A DNA stretch of 64,000 bases from Deltaproteobacteria bacterium (GCA_031285295.1 JAITWK010000042.1:62001-126000); one strand, 5' to 3'. Counted from the first letter of the stretch, positions 16,559 through 25,552 are shown. Translations and numbers: made by a program. Notes: generated from the letters alone by a model not told the origin.

Positions 16559-16762
16559 CTTGAATGGCATTCAAGAGGCCGTCAGTTCAATTCTGTCCAT
16601 CTCCACCAGAAAAATTTAAGGACTTACTAGAAATAGTGAGTCCTTTTTTTATGGTAAATTTTAAGAAAAGCCGGGACAGAGTGAGCGGCGCATCAGTAAA
16701 ATTTTACTTATGATAAAATGTGAGTCCTTTTTTTATGCGCGAAGTTGGTAAAATGGAAGATT
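16559..16762 (+). repeat. Left copy of a 204-bp inverted repeat containing half of tRNA-Ala
   Basis: The first 50 bases (16559-16608) are the anticodon arm, T arm and CCA end of tRNA-Ala(GGC), without the 5' half. Then follow the tRNA terminator (AAGGACTTACTAGAAATAGT then T-run) and a second GAGTCC-T7 motif. The whole block reappears in inverted orientation at 18642-18845, with one difference seen (A at 16676). The surrounding stretch 16416-16558 and 16763-16910 is AT-rich and shows no gene. Confidence 0.95.
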
Positions 16763-16910
16763 TTTTTTTGAGAGATATATTAAGGATGGGTACATAATTG
16801 ATGATAGTACCTTGCTAAAATAAGGTGACGCTGATAAAATTGCAGAGAGAATTTAGGAAAAGGTGTGTTTAGCGTTAATGTTTAATTCAGTCATATAGAG
16901 CGATAACGAA

Positions 16911-17645
16911 ATGATTAGAGAAAAAATTTATAGAGAAATTATTGCAACACTAGATAAGCATCAGCGTTTTGAAAGTATAAATTTTAAAATTGAATCTGCA
17001 AATGATCAATATGGTAACACAACCCTAACAATTACGTATATTTTTGAACCAAAATATATGATCATATTTGTAATTCCATCTTCAATAACCAAAGATAAAA
17101 ATGGATATGAAGAATATTATACTTTTTCAGGTAATGTATGCCCAGGGCCACTTTCATATAAAGAAAAATTTTCATTTACAGGCAAAGCCGGTATGTATGA
17201 AAGAATATTTAATTGGCTAGACTGTATCTGGGAAGAATTGTCTTCAAATCCTATAGTTAAAATTATTGAGAGTCAGCAGCAGGAAATAAATGAAATTTTT
17301 GAGTACCTTGATAAAATTGAAGACAATTACTTCACTAAAGAAGAAGGCCTAAAGCTTAAGCAGCAATTAAATGAAATAGAAGAAAAGATTAAAGAACAAC
17401 TTAAGCAAAACAGTAATGACAAAAAAATTTTTGAGCAAGAAGCAAGCAAGCTACACACAGATATTGACACTTTAAAGCAAACAATTTGTTCTTTTAAGAA
17501 GAAAGGATGGGCAAAAAACTGTATAAGTAAAATATTAAAATGGACAAAATCGCCTGAAAATAAAGCAATGCTTGAAGATGGGTATACAATTCTTAGAGAG
17601 ATTTTACCTGAAGAAATTAAGAAAGCCCTGCCTGAAGTGTCGTAG
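16911..17645 (+). CDS. Unrecognised coiled-coil protein of the inverted-repeat cassette
   Basis: A 244-aa protein I do not recognise. The N-terminal half is a mixed alpha/beta region rich in aromatic residues (YIFEPKYMIIFVIPS). Residues about 120-195 form a long charged coiled coil (QQQEINEIFEYLDK, LNEIEEKIKEQLKQ). The C terminus is helical (ILREILPEEIKKALPE). No signal peptide or membrane segment. Base composition is far more AT-rich than the RNase J side, pointing to transfer. A clean terminator at 17738 separates it from the next gene. The cassette context suggests an accessory role, perhaps defence; that is inference only. Confidence 0.7.
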   Translation: MIREKIYREIIATLDKHQRFESINFKIESANDQYGNTTLTITYIFEPKYMIIFVIPSSITKDKNGYEEYYTFSGNVCPGPLSYKEKFSFTGKAGMYERIFNWLDCIWEELSSNPIVKIIESQQQEINEIFEYLDKIEDNYFTKEEGLKLKQQLNEIEEKIKEQLKQNSNDKKIFEQEASKLHTDIDTLKQTICSFKKKGWAKNCISKILKWTKSPENKAMLEDGYTILREILPEEIKKALPEVS

Positions 17646-17737
17646 TTTAGGTGTGTCCTGGTAATCTTTTCCGTGTTGATGTGTTTTTATGTCTTATGAT
17701 TGCCTGTCATTTTTTCCTATAGATGTTTCGCCTCATC

Positions 17738-17765
17738 CAGAACACTAGAGTGTTCTGTTTTTTTG
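17738..17765 (+). terminator. Rho-independent terminator
   Basis: CAGAACAC (17738-17745) pairs with GTGTTCTG (17750-17757) around a 4-base loop and is followed by a run of T residues. It should end transcription of the coiled-coil gene, so the next gene needs its own promoter within about 90 bp. Confidence 0.85.
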
Positions 17766-17853
17766 CAACTCCTCATGTCATTATATAAATAGCAATGCTG
17801 ACGAATTGCCAATCAATTACTTTAGAATATTCAATAAATTTAGTGGATATAAA

Positions 17854-18618
17854 ATGAACAACAATCAAATAAACAAACAAGAAATTGGATGCTGCAATAA
17901 ATGCAAAGAATCATTTAAATGTGACATATTGTTTTCATTTTCACGAAACATAGAACATGTTGATTATGAATATTCACTATCAAGAACATATTTTATTCTT
18001 AAATGCCCAAATTGTACAAATATATTTTTCAAAAGACTATCAGAATTTATTACCACAGACACCAATGATGATGGAACATATGTTGATATATATCCACAGC
18101 AAGCAAATGAATTAAGAGAAATAATTCATAATATATGTGTAATGCTTGTAAAAAATGGTCATAGAAAATGGGCATTGATTCAGTTGCTTCATGAATTAAA
18201 TAATGCTTTAGACAATAGAGCATATATGCTAGCTTCAATGGGCATTAGAACATCAATAGATATGATATGTAGAAAATTAATTGGTATTAATGGATATAGC
18301 TTTAAACAAAATATTGAAAAATGCAGGACTAATGGTTTTTTGTCACAATCACAGTTAGATATTTTAAAGCCTGTAATTGAACTTGGACATGGTTCTGTTC
18401 ATAGAGATTATAAGCCGGATGAATCTGAGGTTAAAATAGCAATGAAAGTGGTTTTAAATTTGATTGAAACACATATCATCCATGCCAATGTTATAAAAAG
18501 TGTTTTACGCAAGCATTTAAGAGAAAATAGCATTCCATTTAAAACAATAACTGATAGAAAAGTAGTTAAAAATTCTGAACTATCAACTCCAGCCCCTAAA
18601 GCGATTCCACAAAATTAG
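17854..18618 (+). CDS. Zinc-ribbon plus DUF4145-like protein
   Basis: A 254-aa soluble protein. Two CxxC pairs near the N terminus (CNKC and, about 40 residues later, CPNC) suggest a zinc ribbon. The C-terminal half fits DUF4145: RAYMLASMGIRTSIDMICRK, then NGFLSQSQLDILKPVIELG and HGSVHRDYKPDESEV. DUF4145 is often found fused to, or next to, restriction and other defence proteins; its activity is not established. The frame is open to TTG 17806, but ATG 17854 (TGGA upstream) is more likely. The AT-rich composition matches its cassette partner. Confidence 0.72.
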   Translation: MNNNQINKQEIGCCNKCKESFKCDILFSFSRNIEHVDYEYSLSRTYFILKCPNCTNIFFKRLSEFITTDTNDDGTYVDIYPQQANELREIIHNICVMLVKNGHRKWALIQLLHELNNALDNRAYMLASMGIRTSIDMICRKLIGINGYSFKQNIEKCRTNGFLSQSQLDILKPVIELGHGSVHRDYKPDESEVKIAMKVVLNLIETHIIHANVIKSVLRKHLRENSIPFKTITDRKVVKNSELSTPAPKAIPQN

Positions 18619-18641
18619 AAATTTAACTTAGTTATGCCGGC

Positions 18642-18871
<230 letters not shown>

Positions 18872-18886
18872 ACGTGGTGAGAGGTC

Positions 18887-18915
18887 TATTTGCCTCAAGA
18901 GGAGCTTGATGTCAA
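18887..18915 (-). promoter_or_regulatory. Promoter of tRNA-Ala
   Basis: On the minus strand TTGACA (18915-18910) is followed after 17 bases by CAAATA (18892-18887), ending 16 bases before the tRNA 5' end. The -35 is perfect and the spacing ideal for a sigma-70-type promoter. Confidence 0.75.
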
Positions 18916-18941
18916 CGAATTTTTTAAATTTTTTTTATTGT

Positions 18942-19373
18942 TTATTTTTGCAGCAAATATTCCAGAACATGACCGCCCTGTTTTAGCAGCAGGCGTTCGC
19001 CGTCAAAGCTTACGGCCAAGCCCTCTTCCAGCATGGCGGGCATCATTCTTTCCAGACTGTCCAGGTAGGGATCCAGGCAAAACATTTTGGTCTGGGCCAG
19101 CGGCCCCGCGCTCAGCACGCCGTTATCCAGTTCGGCCTTACCGCTAAAACGGTTGCAAAAGGAGCCGGAAATCCCCATATCCTCGCTAAAAACCAGCACC
19201 GGAGTCTGCTTGCCCAAATAAGCGTTTCCATCCAGGCTATAAAAGACGAAAGTTTTACCGGTCAAAGCATCCGCCTCAGGCACTCCGGCGTGCTCGGCCT
19301 TACCGCAGCATCCTTGCATAAGCATAACTCCCAACAACAAACAGCCCACGGCCACCAAAGAAAGTTTTTTCAT
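18942..19373 (-). CDS. META/HslJ-like lipoprotein
   Basis: A 143-aa predicted lipoprotein with a signal peptide ending in the lipobox LMQGC. The mature part resembles the META domain of HslJ: a wild-type-like opening GKTFVFYSLDG, the loop GSFCNRFSGKAELDNG and the signature QTKMFC. The family is linked to heat or chemical stress tolerance at the outer membrane. The frame is open to 19523, but ATG 19373 has AGGGG about eight bases upstream and begins the signal peptide. It is divergent from the FlgO-type lipoprotein pair. Confidence 0.72.
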   Translation of the reverse strand: MKKLSLVAVGCLLLGVMLMQGCCGKAEHAGVPEADALTGKTFVFYSLDGNAYLGKQTPVLVFSEDMGISGSFCNRFSGKAELDNGVLSAGPLAQTKMFCLDPYLDSLERMMPAMLEEGLAVSFDGERLLLKQGGHVLEYLLQK

Positions 19374-19566
19374 AAAGTCGCCCCTTGGCATTAATAATAA
19401 CAATAAGAATAACTTCTTAATAAACTTTTTTCGCGGTTGCCACAACAGGTTAAACATGTTGGCGAGGATTGCAGCAAAGTTGGCCCTACCTCTCAAGCTT
19501 CCCGAATCTTTGCCGATAAGCACTCACGAGGGGATATGGCAAATATCCAAAAAGACGGATTCGACT

Positions 19567-20181
19567 ATGAAAAAAATTAACTTGAAAACCAGACTGGGCC
19601 TGCTGCTTTCGCTGGCCCTGCTTACGCTGTTGCTGGGCTGCGAGGCCTCGCCGATTCCGGTGGCCGCCAACCATGACGCCCACCTGCAACTTAAGGTGCA
19701 GGCCTCCGAGCATTGGCGCGACATTGCCAGCGAAGTGGCAGAGCGGGTGCTTAAAGCCATCAATGATCGCCCGGATCTCAATGGCCGCCCGATTTTCATC
19801 GCCTCGCCCAACAACCGGCCCTTTACCGTGGCTTTTTACAATCTGCTGCGCAGCGAACTGGTCTCGCGCGGCTTGCAGGTTTCCTACAGCAAGGAGCCGG
19901 GCGGCATTAACCTGGAATACACGGTGCAAACCGTACATTTTGATTCGGGACGCCGCTCCGATTCAACGCCCCTGATCGGCATAGACGACAAAAACCGCTA
20001 CAACAGCCCTTCCAACAACGAAATTATCGTCAACGCCAGACTGTTTCACCTGAACCGTTTTGTGGTGCATTGCTCGGCCATTCGCTACATCAATGACGAT
20101 GACTGGCCCCTGTATATGGATCCGCAAGTTGCCGACCCCTTGGCGGAAAGCAGCCGCAACATCAGAGTAACCAACAGGTAG
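19567..20181 (+). CDS. Predicted lipoprotein next to the FlgO-like gene
   Basis: A 204-aa lipoprotein with an N-terminal signal and lipobox LLLGC. The mature part begins with a stretch rich in Ala and Val and contains IASPNNRPFTVAFYNLL and VSRGLQVSYSKEPGGINLEY. This resembles the nucleotide-free, FlgO-like fold of small envelope lipoproteins but is not a clear match. It lies eight bases before the FlgO-family gene, so the two probably act together at the outer membrane, possibly with the flagellar basal body. I do not recognise a specific family. Confidence 0.6.
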   Translation: MKKINLKTRLGLLLSLALLTLLLGCEASPIPVAANHDAHLQLKVQASEHWRDIASEVAERVLKAINDRPDLNGRPIFIASPNNRPFTVAFYNLLRSELVSRGLQVSYSKEPGGINLEYTVQTVHFDSGRRSDSTPLIGIDDKNRYNSPSNNEIIVNARLFHLNRFVVHCSAIRYINDDDWPLYMDPQVADPLAESSRNIRVTNR

Positions 20182-20188
20182 GCGAATC

Positions 20189-20893
20189 ATGCACGGCAAA
20201 CAAACTCAAAACACATCCAGTTTCAATTTGCGCCGCCTCGCCTGGGGCCTGCTCTGCCTAACCGGCATCATGCTTACAGCCTGTTCAGGCGGGCCAACGG
20301 CAACAGCCACAACGGACATAAGCCCGGTAACTACCGCCGCCCTGCCCCACGCCTCCACCCAGAATCCGCCCCCTGGCGCACGCCTGCTTACAGCCAACAC
20401 CGTGGCTGCCGATGCTTTGGCCGCCATGCTGGTGGGCCGCCTGGGCTCAACCAGCGGCATCCTCACCGCCAGTCTGGTAGAGTTGGAGAATCTGGATAAA
20501 TCCTCGTCTTTCGGCCAGACCAGCAGCCAGCAAATCGGATCGCGCCTCAGCCAGCACGGCTTCAAGGTACTGGAAAGCCGCCTGGCCGATGAACTCACCC
20601 TGCACAAAACCAACGGTGAATTCATGCTTACCCGCGAAAGCGCCCGCCTGCTCAGCCGCGAGCATGACGCGCACGCCGTAATGCTTGGCGTCTATTCGGA
20701 AACCGCCCACCGGGTTTTTGTCTCGGTACGGGTGGTGCGCCTGTACGACAACGCGGTTATGGCCGCCTACGAGTATTACCTGCCCAAGAGTGACGATGTG
20801 GCCGCCATGTTAGGCCCGGCTGGCAAAAATACCGAATCGGACGCTACGCGGGCCTGGCAAAACTTCTCCAAGCGCGAACAGGCTTATAAATAA
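20189..20893 (+). CDS. FlgO-family outer-membrane lipoprotein
   Basis: A 234-aa lipoprotein with lipobox LTACS preceded by a hydrophobic signal. The FlgO-type domain covers about residues 65-200: NTVAADALAAMLVGRLG, then GSRLSQHGFKVLESRL and AHAVMLGVYSETAHRVFVSV. In Vibrio, FlgO is needed for a stable sheathed flagellum; in other bacteria the family is tied to flagella or the outer membrane. A strong terminator follows at 20934. Confidence 0.78.
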   Translation: MHGKQTQNTSSFNLRRLAWGLLCLTGIMLTACSGGPTATATTDISPVTTAALPHASTQNPPPGARLLTANTVAADALAAMLVGRLGSTSGILTASLVELENLDKSSSFGQTSSQQIGSRLSQHGFKVLESRLADELTLHKTNGEFMLTRESARLLSREHDAHAVMLGVYSETAHRVFVSVRVVRLYDNAVMAAYEYYLPKSDDVAAMLGPAGKNTESDATRAWQNFSKREQAYK

Positions 20894-20933
20894 GCCAGTC
20901 GCTTTAACACCAAAATTATCTGCTTTAATAATA

Positions 20934-20971
20934 AACGGGCCTTGCGAAGCATCTGCTTCGCAAGGCCCGTT
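20934..20971. terminator. Strong two-way terminator
   Basis: A perfect 17-bp stem (20934-20950 with 20955-20971) closes a 4-base loop ATCT. The plus side continues TCTATTT, and the minus side carries AATAAT repeats. It separates the FlgO-like gene from the convergent chemotaxis receptor. Confidence 0.88.
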
Positions 20972-21046
20972 CTATTTGGTTTACAACTTTACTCGCTGTT
21001 AAGTGTTAATCAACTTAACAATGATTCCAGAAAGTATTTATTTGGC

Positions 21047-23110
21047 TTAACCAACCCGCAGGCCGCTCACGCACACTCCGGCTCCATCGTCGCAACGCAG
21101 CGACTTAACCAGGGCTTGCAGCTCCTGCGTCTGTTCATTTAACTGCGCCACGGCTACAGCGGTCTTTTGCATGGTATCAGCCGTTTCCACAGCGATATTG
21201 TTGATATCTTCCAGTGACTTGGCAATTTCATCACTGGCGGCGGATTGTTCCTCGGAAGCCGTGGCAATGCTGCGCACCTGATCTGCGGTATGCGTGGCTT
21301 CGGTAACGATATCCGTCAATGACGCGCCGGATTTGTTCACCAGCTCGGCGGCCTTGCCAAGATTGCCCGTGGTCATTTCCACAGCGTCAATGCTCTTGCG
21401 CGTTCCCTGCTGGATGCCGGAAATAACGTCGCCCACTTCCTTGGTGGCGGTCATGGTTTTTTCCGCCAGTTTGCGCACCTCGTCAGCTACCACCGCAAAA
21501 CCGCGCCCGGCCTCACCGGCTCTGGCAGCCTCAATGGCGGCGTTCAGGGCCAGCAGGTTGGTCTGATCCGCGATGTCGCTGATTACCGTCATAACCTGAC
21601 CGATTGATTCCGCCTGCTTGCCCAGCACGTTCATGGTTTCCTTCAGGGTGTTGGTATCTTTTTCCACCGCCTGAATAGCCTTTACCGACTGTTCCACAAT
21701 CTGTTCGCCCGTAGCGGCGTTGGTTCTGGCCCGGTCCGAGGCTTCCGCCGCAACACCGGCGTTTTTGGCCACTTCCAGCACGGTGGCGTTCATTTCTTCC
21801 ATGGCCGTGGCGGATCCGGCCACCTGTTCGCGCTGCCGGTCCGAACTCGCGCTGGCATGGCTGACCTGATCCGAAATCTGCTCCGTGGCCACGCTAAGGC
21901 GGGCGACAACCTGCTCAACATCTTCCGCAACCTTCAAGATGGCCTGCTCGTGCTGCTCGGCTACTTCCGTGGCGCGTTTGGCTTCCGCCAGCGCCGAGGC
22001 TACCTTCAGGGTTTCTTCTTCGCACTCCTTGGTCTTGGCGTCCGCTTCATCAATCTTGTGCTTCAACTTTTCGACCATCACGCCCAAAGCCTTGGCCAGG
22101 TGGCCTACTTCATCATGGCTGTTAATGTCGAGCGTTTCATCAACATTGCCCTCGGCCACTTTTTCGGCGTACAGGGTTGTAACCCGCAAGGGACGGGAAA
22201 CCGCGCGGGCCACAAGTATGCCTATCACAATAAAAATAATTCCGAGCAAAACACCGGCGCCGACAAAAGTCATCAGCACATGTTGCTGTACCGCCTCAAT
22301 GCTGGCCCGCGAAAGGCCCACAAAGAACATACCGGCGTTTTTACCGCTCATGTCCTTCCATACCCAGTATGATGTATCATATTCCGCGCCGCCAATGATG
22401 TTTCGGGTCATGATTGGCTGGCCCTGCCCGATAACCTGGTTATAAATCGTGGGGTTGCCCAGGGGGGTGTTAATAAAAGGCTTGCCGTCGCGCATAACGG
22501 TGGTGCTTACCCGTGTATCATCCAGAAAAATGGTGCTTTCCACATTCAAAGCTTCTTTTACGGCGGCGACAAATTTGCCGGAACTCATGTCTTCACCAAG
22601 AATGACGGCCCCGACTATATTGCCGTTATTACGAACTGGCGTGCCGGAAGCCAGAGTCAGGCGCACAGTGTTACCCGGCTCCATCCCGACAATAGATCTG
22701 CCTTCCTTAAGCGGTACGCTGGAGCTTATTCTGTTTGCGGGTAAAACATCCCCGACCTGATTAACATGCGCCCTGTGCAGCACTTTGCCGCTGGCGTCGC
22801 AAATGGTGACCATGTCGATGAAGGGCTGGTTCATCAACTTGCCGGCTATTTCTTTAATAACAGGCAGATCGTCCGCAGCCAGCGCCCTGGCAAGTTCCTC
22901 GTCACGCTCAATCAACATGCTAATGGCCGACTGCGCGTCCAGGCGGCTTTGCACCATATCCTGCACGGCTTTGGTGTTGGCGGTCAGTTGATTCTGCGCC
23001 TGTTCGTCAGATGATGAAGAGATCAAAATATAACCCGCAGCACATAACGCCGCGACCAGACAGACTATTGTCATGGTAACCAGCATGATGATCTTTCTGG
23101 AAATAGACAT
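21047..23110 (-). CDS. Methyl-accepting chemotaxis protein
   Basis: A 687-aa transmembrane chemoreceptor. TM1 is at about residues 8-30, followed by a periplasmic single-Cache-type sensor ([35 protein letters not shown]), TM2 at about 280-302, and a HAMP domain with [18 protein letters not shown]. The long signalling coiled coil has the conserved tip [19 protein letters not shown]. It would signal through CheA/CheW. No C-terminal pentapeptide tether for CheR is present. GGGGG precedes ATG 23110. The ligand is not predictable. It is the last clearly chromosomal gene before the mobile element. Confidence 0.93.
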   Translation of the reverse strand: MSISRKIIMLVTMTIVCLVAALCAAGYILISSSSDEQAQNQLTANTKAVQDMVQSRLDAQSAISMLIERDEELARALAADDLPVIKEIAGKLMNQPFIDMVTICDASGKVLHRAHVNQVGDVLPANRISSSVPLKEGRSIVGMEPGNTVRLTLASGTPVRNNGNIVGAVILGEDMSSGKFVAAVKEALNVESTIFLDDTRVSTTVMRDGKPFINTPLGNPTIYNQVIGQGQPIMTRNIIGGAEYDTSYWVWKDMSGKNAGMFFVGLSRASIEAVQQHVLMTFVGAGVLLGIIFIVIGILVARAVSRPLRVTTLYAEKVAEGNVDETLDINSHDEVGHLAKALGVMVEKLKHKIDEADAKTKECEEETLKVASALAEAKRATEVAEQHEQAILKVAEDVEQVVARLSVATEQISDQVSHASASSDRQREQVAGSATAMEEMNATVLEVAKNAGVAAEASDRARTNAATGEQIVEQSVKAIQAVEKDTNTLKETMNVLGKQAESIGQVMTVISDIADQTNLLALNAAIEAARAGEAGRGFAVVADEVRKLAEKTMTATKEVGDVISGIQQGTRKSIDAVEMTTGNLGKAAELVNKSGASLTDIVTEATHTADQVRSIATASEEQSAASDEIAKSLEDINNIAVETADTMQKTAVAVAQLNEQTQELQALVKSLRCDDGAGVCVSGLRVG

Positions 23111-23304
23111 ATGGGCCCCCTGATGAAGATGTAAAACAAAATATCGTGTTGTTGATATAGCCCATCATAAAGTCAAGGGTAACAAAAAAATATATAACTG
23201 AGGAACACGCACACAAAATAACATGGCGCTGCATTGCAGATAAATGGCGGGCGGTTACCACAGTATGAGGAGCAGAAATAAGCACTATCGATCCGTGGTT
23301 GTCC

Positions 23305-23335
23305 AAAAAAAAGCCTGGCGAAAAATCTCACCAGG
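23305..23335 (-). terminator. Terminator of the remnant operon
   Basis: On the minus strand AGCCTGG and CCAGGCT form a stem (with an extended G-T rich part) followed by eight T residues. It lies just after the 179-aa remnant gene and marks the left edge of the element-derived block. Confidence 0.8.
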
Positions 23336-23370
23336 CTCATATAATTTTACAGGCCGCGCCCTTTCGACTT

Positions 23371-23910
23371 CTACAGCGCAGGAAGCCCCAGCGCCTGGTG
23401 TTGCATACTTATATAAATTTCGCGCATCATGCCCAGATTCTCTTGACGCTGACGCACAATATTTTTCTCTGGAACAGAAATATTGCTGGTCATGCGGTTG
23501 TTCAGCCTGGTCAAATGGCTCTTCAAAAAATCACGGAAAGCATCCACTGGCAAGCCTGCTTCTTTTTTGGCGCTGGACAAAGCAGACGCTACCAATTTGT
23601 AATTATCGTGATCTGCAACAATGCTCAAAGGCGTTCTGGCTTCCTGGATTTGATTAAGAGCCGTAGCGACACTTGTAGATTCCTCTGGAGAATTGACATA
23701 CGCAGCTTGTTCTTGACGTAGCATTATTTCTTCCACGCTGAGGATCAATTTTATATCTTTTGTAGCTTTGACGTCTTTTAATTGTTTCAGGGTGTAATCC
23801 AAGGCTGCATTATATTTTTTTACTTCCTGTGACGTATGCACAAGAAGGTACGCTTCAGACACGGTTTCAAGGCTATCAGTAAACCTATTGACTAAGCCAA
23901 TTTTGTCCAT
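23371..23910 (-). CDS. Unknown ICE protein, diverged paralogue of the 28661-29224 product
   Basis: A 179-aa, mostly helical protein of unknown function. It shares long stretches with the product of 28661-29224: SVEEIMLRQE, KEAGLPVDAFR, SVPEKNIVRQRQENLGMMRE and ALGLPAL. No signal or membrane segment. ATG 23910 lies within the end of the upstream 73-aa gene, preceded by GAGGCCG, exactly as in the other copy, so this start is chosen over the more upstream 23961. It appears to be part of a remnant of a second, related element. It is intact as a reading frame and may still be expressed. Confidence 0.65.
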   Translation of the reverse strand: MDKIGLVNRFTDSLETVSEAYLLVHTSQEVKKYNAALDYTLKQLKDVKATKDIKLILSVEEIMLRQEQAAYVNSPEESTSVATALNQIQEARTPLSIVADHDNYKLVASALSSAKKEAGLPVDAFRDFLKSHLTRLNNRMTSNISVPEKNIVRQRQENLGMMREIYISMQHQALGLPAL

Positions 23911-24106
23911 ATTCGGCCTCGGCTGCGGACAAATCCCACCCACTAAGGTATTCCTGCCCAAAAACCTCTTTTATGCTCTTGGCAATCCAAGGCGTAAGCG
24001 GCCTTTGTTGAGTGATTCGCAACGATTCGTCATAGTCCCCACGCGCAACCGCTGCAAGCGATTGAGAAACTTGCTCCAAACGCTCTTCATGCGTAAGCCG
24101 ACTCAT
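23885..24106 (-). CDS. Unknown 73-aa ICE protein, paralogue of 29202-29420
   Basis: A small soluble protein I do not recognise. It matches the 72-aa product of 29202-29420 along its whole length: LTHEER, PWIAKSIKEVFGQEYLSGWDLS and AEAEYG. It overlaps the start of the 179-aa gene by 26 bases, as in the other copy, so the pair moves and is probably translated together. A GAGGTG ribosome site precedes ATG 24106. Confidence 0.62.
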   Translation of the reverse strand: MSRLTHEERLEQVSQSLAAVARGDYDESLRITQQRPLTPWIAKSIKEVFGQEYLSGWDLSAAEAEYGQNWLSQ

Positions 24107-24158
24107 AACCACCTCTCAAAATTTTGTTGACCAACGCCCTGTTTATACCCTGATGTGC

Positions 24159-24401
24159 CTAAGTAAACAAGGCCGAAAAAGGCAGCAAAATCAAACACCC
24201 AACAGCCAACAACGGCTCGAAAGCGATAGGCAATTTGATTATCCCAAAACGTGTGGCCAACGTAACGAGTATACTGCCGTATTTTTTACGCATGTACTTG
24301 GCAAAAGCTTGGTAACACATGGTCAACTTGTTCTGCGCCTTGTAATATTTATAAATTGCCTTCGCGCTAATGCCCCTATCAACATATTTAAATTCAGACA
24401 C
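24159..24401 (-). pseudogene. Hybrid ORF: TraK-like N terminus joined to prepilin-peptidase tail
   Basis: The first 43 residues (MSEFKYVDRG, ISAKAIYKYY, YQAFAKYMRKKYG) resemble the N-terminal region of IncP TraK, an oriT-binding protein. From residue 44 the sequence switches to ILVTLATRFGIIKLP and CLILLPFSALFT, which matches the C terminus of the intact prepilin peptidase at 29473. The join therefore fuses two unrelated ICE genes by deletion or recombination. The GTG start with AAGGTG upstream may still allow translation. Neither the peptidase active site nor a full TraK is present. Confidence 0.68.
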
Positions 24402-24493
24402 GCTCTAACACCTTGGATAAATCGGACATAAAAAAAGCTTCGACTCAACCTAAACTTGTATTGGTAGAGTCAAAGCAATGTACGATATAAAAT

Positions 24494-24536
24494 AACGCCT
24501 TTGACTCTATTGTGTCTTAATAGAATCAAAGGCGTT
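24494..24536. repeat. 18-bp stem hairpin beside the tRNA-Arg-like gene
   Basis: AACGCCTTTGACTCTATT and AATAGAATCAAAGGCGTT pair with one mismatch around GTGTCTT. A weaker relative of the same sequence (CTTCGACTCAACC with GGTAGAGTCAAAG) lies at about 24438-24477. It could be a terminator for the tRNA-like gene on the minus strand, or part of a recombination site. Confidence 0.6.
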
Positions 24537-24549
24537 TGAGCGCTTTTAT

Positions 24550-24625
24550 TGGCGCGCCTGCAGGGATTCGAACCCCGGACCGACTGCTTAGAAGGTAGTC
24601 GGACGGGGATATCACCCACAGACGC
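24550..24625 (-). tRNA. tRNA-Arg(TCT)-like gene with aberrant D arm
   Basis: Exactly 76 bases with encoded CCA. Acceptor GCGTCTG/CAGGCGC (one G-T), anticodon arm ACTAC-CTTCTAA-GCAGT (one A-C) with TCT at the anticodon, and T arm CGGGG-TTCGAAT-CCCTG. The D region (TGGGTGATATCCCCGTCCG) does not form a normal stem and lacks the G18-G19 pair. This could be a decayed tRNA, a tRNA carried by the element, or an attachment site. It lies 60 bp from the integrase, but the integrase is on its 5' side. Confidence 0.6.
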
Positions 24626-24688
24626 GCTTTTTATTCTATAAAATTTATTTTATAATATAGCCCTTTAACCAATCCTAAAGGGGTTTTT

Positions 24689-25552
24689 ATGTGTATCACT
24701 CTTGCAGATGCCTGGAGCGCATCTTATTCCTCATTCTTTTCCAAAAACGCCAATCACAAAACCGAAATGGGATTTTGGAACAATCACATCAATCCTTTCT
24801 TTGGAAATTCCATCTCTTTAGAGGAAATAACTACCTTAAATTTACTGGAATTTCGAGCAAAAGTCGAAAGCAAAAACTTGAGTCCGCAAACGGTACATCA
24901 CTGCTTATCACTTGTGAGGCGCATATTTACAAAATCACAAATTCTAGGCTTATATGATCAACCAACACCCAAATTTATTATGCCGCAACTAAAAAATGGC
25001 CGAGTCCGCTATTTAAGCAACGAAGAATGCATTTCTTTATTCAATATCCTCGAATCTCGGTCATGTCTCTGGCTAAACATATCAAAATTTGCACTTTATA
25101 CCGGGATGCGAGCTGCGGAAATATTCCACTTAAAATGCGAGAACATCAACTTTCAAATGGGTGGTTTTCATATCCTTGACACAAAATCATTTAACCGCTT
25201 TGTGCCATTTAATGCAACATCTCAAAAAATTGCGACTGAGTTTTATACCAAGCCGAATGCATATTTATTCCCAAGCAGCTCAGCAAGTGGCAAACCTTTT
25301 TCCGAAGTCAGTAAAATCTTCCGTAAATCCGTTGAAAAAACCGAATTAAATAGCGGAATTACAGACCGCAGGCAAAAAGTCGTATTTCATACTCTAAGGC
25401 ACACATTTGCATCGCGTTTGGTACAAAAAGGCAAAACGCTAGAAGTTGTCAGCAAACTGCTTGGGCATTCAAGTCTGCAAATGACTATGCGTTATGCCCA
25501 TCTGTCCAAGGATCTATTTGTTGATGCCATGCAATCTCTAGACAACAATTAG
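24689..25552 (+). CDS. int: Tyrosine recombinase / phage-type integrase
   Basis: A 287-aa site-specific recombinase. The N-terminal SAM-like DNA-binding domain is at about residues 10-90. The catalytic residues are all visible: R141 (TGMRAAEI), H234 and R237 (HTLRH), H260 (LLGHSS) and the nucleophile Y269 (MRYAHLS). It probably integrates and excises the element; its place beside the tRNA-like gene supports this. Rci-type shufflon recombinase is an alternative, but no invertible repeats were found near pilV. AAGGGG lies six bases before ATG 24689. The gene is more AT-rich than the transfer genes. Confidence 0.88.
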   Translation: MCITLADAWSASYSSFFSKNANHKTEMGFWNNHINPFFGNSISLEEITTLNLLEFRAKVESKNLSPQTVHHCLSLVRRIFTKSQILGLYDQPTPKFIMPQLKNGRVRYLSNEECISLFNILESRSCLWLNISKFALYTGMRAAEIFHLKCENINFQMGGFHILDTKSFNRFVPFNATSQKIATEFYTKPNAYLFPSSSASGKPFSEVSKIFRKSVEKTELNSGITDRRQKVVFHTLRHTFASRLVQKGKTLEVVSKLLGHSSLQMTMRYAHLSKDLFVDAMQSLDNN

